Assembly (NCBI GenBank): GCA_964580435.1
Contig: CAZOKP010000059.1
Location: 1 to 17,015 of the forward strand
Direction: 5' to 3'
DNA length: 17,015 nt
Origin: CAZKEW01 sp964580435
GTDB lineage: Bacteria; Acidobacteriota; Aminicenantia; Aminicenantales; UBA8522
How positions within the stretch are numbered: the stretch's first letter is position 1; the number at the start of each line of letters is the position of its first letter. Below the pieces are notes generated by a model. It was not told where the DNA came from. It ran no database searches and saw only the letters and a program-made list of their open reading frames with translations. The translations under genes were made by a program, and so were the position numbers. Shown piece by piece: positions 14,591-17,015 of this stretch.

Positions 14591-14607
14591 TGCAAGTAAT
14601 ATGCCAA
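14591..14607 (-). promoter_or_regulatory. Sigma-54 (-24/-12) promoter of the TPR-GWxTD operon
   Basis: The minus strand reads TTGGCATATTACTTGCA, with GG and GC 10 nt apart and full TTGCA at -12. It differs from the receptor's sigma-54 promoter at only three of 17 positions. The implied start is near 14580, giving a leader of about 92 nt to the ATG at 14487. Confidence 0.75.
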
Positions 14608-14631
14608 CTTGTTTCTTCTTGGTTCCCGGGA

Positions 14632-14666
14632 TTTGTCCGGGTTTGTTGCCTCAAAAAACGGACAAA
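14632..14666. repeat. Inverted repeat upstream of the sigma-54 promoter, candidate activator site
   Basis: TTTGTCCG (14632-14639) and CGGACAAA (14659-14666) are perfect inverted arms separated by 19 nt. They lie 25-59 nt upstream of the -24 element and 29-62 nt past the VWFA stop. No T-run follows, so it is not a convincing terminator. An activator-binding role is an inference. Confidence 0.4.
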
Positions 14667-14700
14667 CATAAGGCAAGAACGCATTGAAAATGGGACGGTG

Positions 14701-16902
14701 CTACTTGACCATAAAAGTCGCCGACGAAGTCGAAACCGGGTTTGCGTTCGTGTCTTGGGCGGTTAGGTAAAGGGCATACCTCCCCGGTTTGAGTTCGCCT
14801 GTTTCAAGTTCAAGGAGATATATTTTGTTATCGTCTTGTTCAGACTGGTTGAGGACGGCCGTGGGGAGGGCCGCTTCCTTTCCCGAGGAGAGGTCGATAA
14901 GCCGGGCTGAAAGCCGGGCCTCGGATTCCGGATAATTGATGATCGAGCACCGCAAAACGGCCAGGATCCTTGTTGTTGCGCCTTGGCCTATTTCTTGGAC
15001 AACAGGCGCGTAATGCGCGGTATCGAATGGATATAAGCGGGCCAAAGGAAGGTTTTCTTCTCCGGCCTCATTCTGCTCCGGCTGCGAGCCTTTTAAGTAT
15101 TGAGTGCTTCTTTCGGGCGAGAGCAGAAGCGGCGGATACAACCTCAAACCCGAATTCATGGGTTTGGGCAGATTCACGGAGGAAGAACCCACGGCACCTC
15201 TTCCGGTCTCCAAATTCCGGATGACCACGCGGCAATCATATGAACCAGGCGGCAGAGACGACACGGAGTGATAATAAAGGACGTTTTGAGCCAAGTTGGG
15301 AATGCTGATTTGCCGTCTTTGATATCCGGCCAGATTCGTCTGGTCGTCAAAGACAAGAGAAACGATCTCCGCATTTTTCCCCAGGACCTCTCCCATCTGC
15401 CCTGGGGCAAATTGGGCGATCATTGTCAGGGTCGATTTCTTCATGACAAAAGAAGGGAGTGCGATCAAAGGGAAATGAATCGGCTCTTCGAAATAGGGCT
15501 TCTCATTGAGAGCGAGGTCGACAAGGTGGAGCTTTTTCTCAAACTCGGTATATTCGCTGAACGGCTTGGGGTTGAAATAGCCCTTCTGGGCGTTGACCGT
15601 GCACCCTTTCCGCTTGACCTCGACTTTGATGCTGTGGTACTCGCCGTCCCATTTTTCATCGACGGAATAACCCAGGACATAGTAGGAACCCGTCAGTTCT
15701 TGAATCTCCTCGACGACTTTCTCGTAATTGTTAATATTTCCGAAATACTTTCCCCCGGAAAGAGAGGCCATCTGCCTCAACGCATTCCTCCCCCCGCTGT
15801 CTTCCAGAGAACGGCTTGGTCCCGGGATGTCGATTTCTCGGGCCCCCCGTCTCAGCTGGGCGAAATCCGTGGCCGCGGAAATTGTCCCGAGTCCTTCCAC
15901 GTTCAGGGAGAACACGGGGCTGTTGGCCGCTCCGAGTTCCCGGCTCATTTCTTCATATCTCGGGCGCAGATTATAGGGGTCTGTTCGCGCTGAGCCCCTC
16001 CCCGGACTCTGGTAAATCATACGTCCGGGAATGCCCGTTGAAAAGAGAATGATGTTCTTATAGCCCGGAATGTAGCGGAGGGATTTGGCCAGATTTTCTA
16101 TCGCCTGAGAAAAGCTGAAGACCTGGTTGGCGAGCTCCATCCTTCCGGCGACTTCTTTCATTTGCTCCCTGGCCTGTTCGAGCAATCCGGACCGCATAGA
16201 GCCCCCTGCTCCTCCCCCGACCGTATCTCCCTCTAATTCTTCCAGCAGACTGCCTGCTTTTCCCAGGGCTTCTCCCGACCCGACTTTGCGCACTGTCTCG
16301 CGGACTGTGGCGTGATCCTGAGTGAGATAGACATGGAGCATTAGGCCTTTGTCGACTGAGAACGAAAGCACCCCGACTTCATCCGTTGGAAAAACTTGAG
16401 TATCGATAAAATGCAGGGCCGCCTTTTGGGCCAGGGCAATTCCCCCTGGATTGTTGAAGGCAAAATCAAAAAAAAGGAAGAATTTGCGATTCATTCGAGC
16501 GGGGATGCCTGTCGAGGCCGGGGGTTCCGTCTCCGGAGCGTGTCCCTGCGGAAAGCTCAAGACGTGTTTTTCAAATTGAGTGATCTTCTGAGGCATCCCG
16601 TTATCGAAGATCTCAAAGTCAGCCGACGTCAGGTCTGCCACAGGCTTTCCCTTTCTGTCTGTGACATAAACCTGGATCAATTTCAGAGTGACGCTGACCT
16701 CATAGCGAAGGACCTCTTGCTGATCCTGGCGACTTTCCGGCTGCAATTGCGGAGATCCGGACAGGGGAAATAGCAGAAGTGCCGCTGTCCAAAGAACGGC
16801 AAGACATCTTGGACCTAAGGCTCTTTTCCGAAAACGGGACGGCCACGTCTCCAGTCCCTTTTTTGGTCTTGTTGTCATCGCTGGCTCTTGTTTCTGATTC
16901 AT
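14701..16902 (-). CDS. VWFA-related Acidobacterial domain protein, secreted
   Basis: About 733 residues if started at ATG 16902. Parts: a basic head; a hydrophobic signal segment at about 31-50 (CLAVLWTAALLLFPLSG); a family motif KLIQVYVTDRKGKPVADLTSADFEIFDNG near 74-102; a VWA-like region from about 135 containing RKFFLFFDFAFNNPGGI and IILFSTGIPGRMIY; the typical LTGSYYVLGYSVDEKWDGEYHSIKVEVKRKGCTVNAQKGYF end; then beta-rich modules finishing ELKPGRYALYLTAQD...FMVK. The metal-site motif DxSxS is replaced by DxAxN. Start choice: ATG 16902 lies 7 nt after a -10 box (leaderless). ATGs at 16911 and 16878 are alternatives, and the signal peptide fits 16878 too. Role unknown, probably envelope adhesion or complex assembly. 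Confidence 0.88.
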   Translation of the reverse strand: MNQKQEPAMTTRPKKGLETWPSRFRKRALGPRCLAVLWTAALLLFPLSGSPQLQPESRQDQQEVLRYEVSVTLKLIQVYVTDRKGKPVADLTSADFEIFDNGMPQKITQFEKHVLSFPQGHAPETEPPASTGIPARMNRKFFLFFDFAFNNPGGIALAQKAALHFIDTQVFPTDEVGVLSFSVDKGLMLHVYLTQDHATVRETVRKVGSGEALGKAGSLLEELEGDTVGGGAGGSMRSGLLEQAREQMKEVAGRMELANQVFSFSQAIENLAKSLRYIPGYKNIILFSTGIPGRMIYQSPGRGSARTDPYNLRPRYEEMSRELGAANSPVFSLNVEGLGTISAATDFAQLRRGAREIDIPGPSRSLEDSGGRNALRQMASLSGGKYFGNINNYEKVVEEIQELTGSYYVLGYSVDEKWDGEYHSIKVEVKRKGCTVNAQKGYFNPKPFSEYTEFEKKLHLVDLALNEKPYFEEPIHFPLIALPSFVMKKSTLTMIAQFAPGQMGEVLGKNAEIVSLVFDDQTNLAGYQRRQISIPNLAQNVLYYHSVSSLPPGSYDCRVVIRNLETGRGAVGSSSVNLPKPMNSGLRLYPPLLLSPERSTQYLKGSQPEQNEAGEENLPLARLYPFDTAHYAPVVQEIGQGATTRILAVLRCSIINYPESEARLSARLIDLSSGKEAALPTAVLNQSEQDDNKIYLLELETGELKPGRYALYLTAQDTNANPVSTSSATFMVK

Positions 16903-16909
16903 CCACTCC

Positions 16910-16938
16910 ATTTTAAGAGATTTGAGGCCAAACTTCAA
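16910..16938 (-). promoter_or_regulatory. Sigma-70-type promoter of the VWFA-related gene, probably leaderless
   Basis: On the minus strand TTGAAG (16933-16938), a 17-nt spacer and TAAAAT (16910-16915) match the consensus at 4/6 and 5/6. Seven nucleotides separate the -10 box from the ATG at 16902, and no Shine-Dalgarno at a proper distance precedes that ATG (GGAG is only 3 nt away). Confidence 0.5.
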
Positions 16939-16954
16939 ACGCCGGGCGGGGAGG

Positions 16955-17015
16955 GATTGAATCTCTATTTCCGTGATGGGGGCGGGTCCTGTCGCGGTTC
17001 ACCCCCGGCGCCCTC
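16955..17015 (-). mobile_element. Second copy of the MITE-like element, cut by the window edge
   Basis: 16972-17015 is the reverse complement of 8049-8092 with one mismatch. Similarity continues leftward through the terminal repeat: 16/19 positions match from G16959 to T16977 against the right end of copy 1. The rest lies beyond the window. This copy is inverted relative to copy 1 and ends about 20 nt upstream of the VWFA promoter -35 box. Confidence 0.6.

Noticed and set aside
14632..14666. Inverted repeat read as the terminator of the VWFA gene
   Set aside because: The loop is 19 nt, the stem only 8 bp, and no T-run follows.
14685..14698. GAAAATGGGACGGT just after the VWFA stop, resembling half of the palindrome at 2414-2473
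   Set aside because: Only a partial match with no opposing arm; too short to call a relic.
16910..16935. TTGGCCTC upstream of the VWFA gene as a third sigma-54 promoter
   Set aside because: No GC doublet occurs 10 nt after the GG, so the -12 element is missing.
1..17015. CRISPR array, tRNA or rRNA genes, phage or integrase genes, defence system
   Set aside because: I found no regularly spaced repeat array, no cloverleaf with conserved tRNA bases, and no protein resembling these classes in the accepted genes.

Overview
The window reads as ordinary chromosomal DNA of a diderm bacterium from, or close to, the Acidobacteriota, most likely a Candidatus Aminicenantes-type lineage. That placement is an inference from gene content: an Oar-like TonB-dependent receptor with an N-terminal carboxypeptidase-regulatory domain, a GWxTD-domain protein, a 'VWFA-related Acidobacterial domain' protein, a DUF4388 (PATAN) protein and several TPR proteins. 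No marker gene fixes the taxonomy. Every protein-coding gene I accept lies on the minus strand, so the window reads right to left.

The layout has four parts. (1) 16.9-14.7 kb holds a secreted VWFA-related protein behind its own promoter. (2) 14.6-8.2 kb is an envelope module: a secreted CnaB-like/TPR protein and a GWxTD protein form one operon behind a near-consensus sigma-54 promoter. A 1073-residue TonB-dependent receptor follows behind a second near-consensus sigma-54 promoter and ends at a textbook terminator. (3) 7.87-2.57 kb is a tightly packed operon: DUF4388 protein, a 26-residue membrane micro-ORF, miaA, hflX, an SLH/TPR lipoprotein and pgsA. It ends at a 19-bp-stem palindrome that looks like a terminator. 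(4) 2.35-0 kb is a two-component operon, a membrane histidine kinase followed by a response regulator cut by the window edge. It is preceded by CTTGAyM heptamers repeated every 11 bp, the layout of PhoB/OmpR-family operators.

The strongest signals outside the conventional genes are as follows. A MITE-like element of about 214 bp with imperfect terminal inverted repeats lies at 7906-8119, and a 44-bp core of it (43/44 identical) recurs inverted at the right edge of the window. Its single difference preserves a possible RNA stem in only one orientation. Two sigma-54 promoters control neighbouring envelope genes, one with a 17-bp tandem repeat placed where an enhancer would be. Two sigma-70-like promoters have a -10 box only 6-7 nt before the start codon and imply leaderless mRNAs; both sit just outside an element copy. 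The 26-codon ORF has a good ribosome-binding site and bridges the DUF4388 gene and a TTG-started miaA.

I see no tRNA, rRNA, CRISPR array, phage gene or transposase gene. No gene is visibly frameshifted. I found no defence or biosynthetic system. The novelty here is regulatory and structural.
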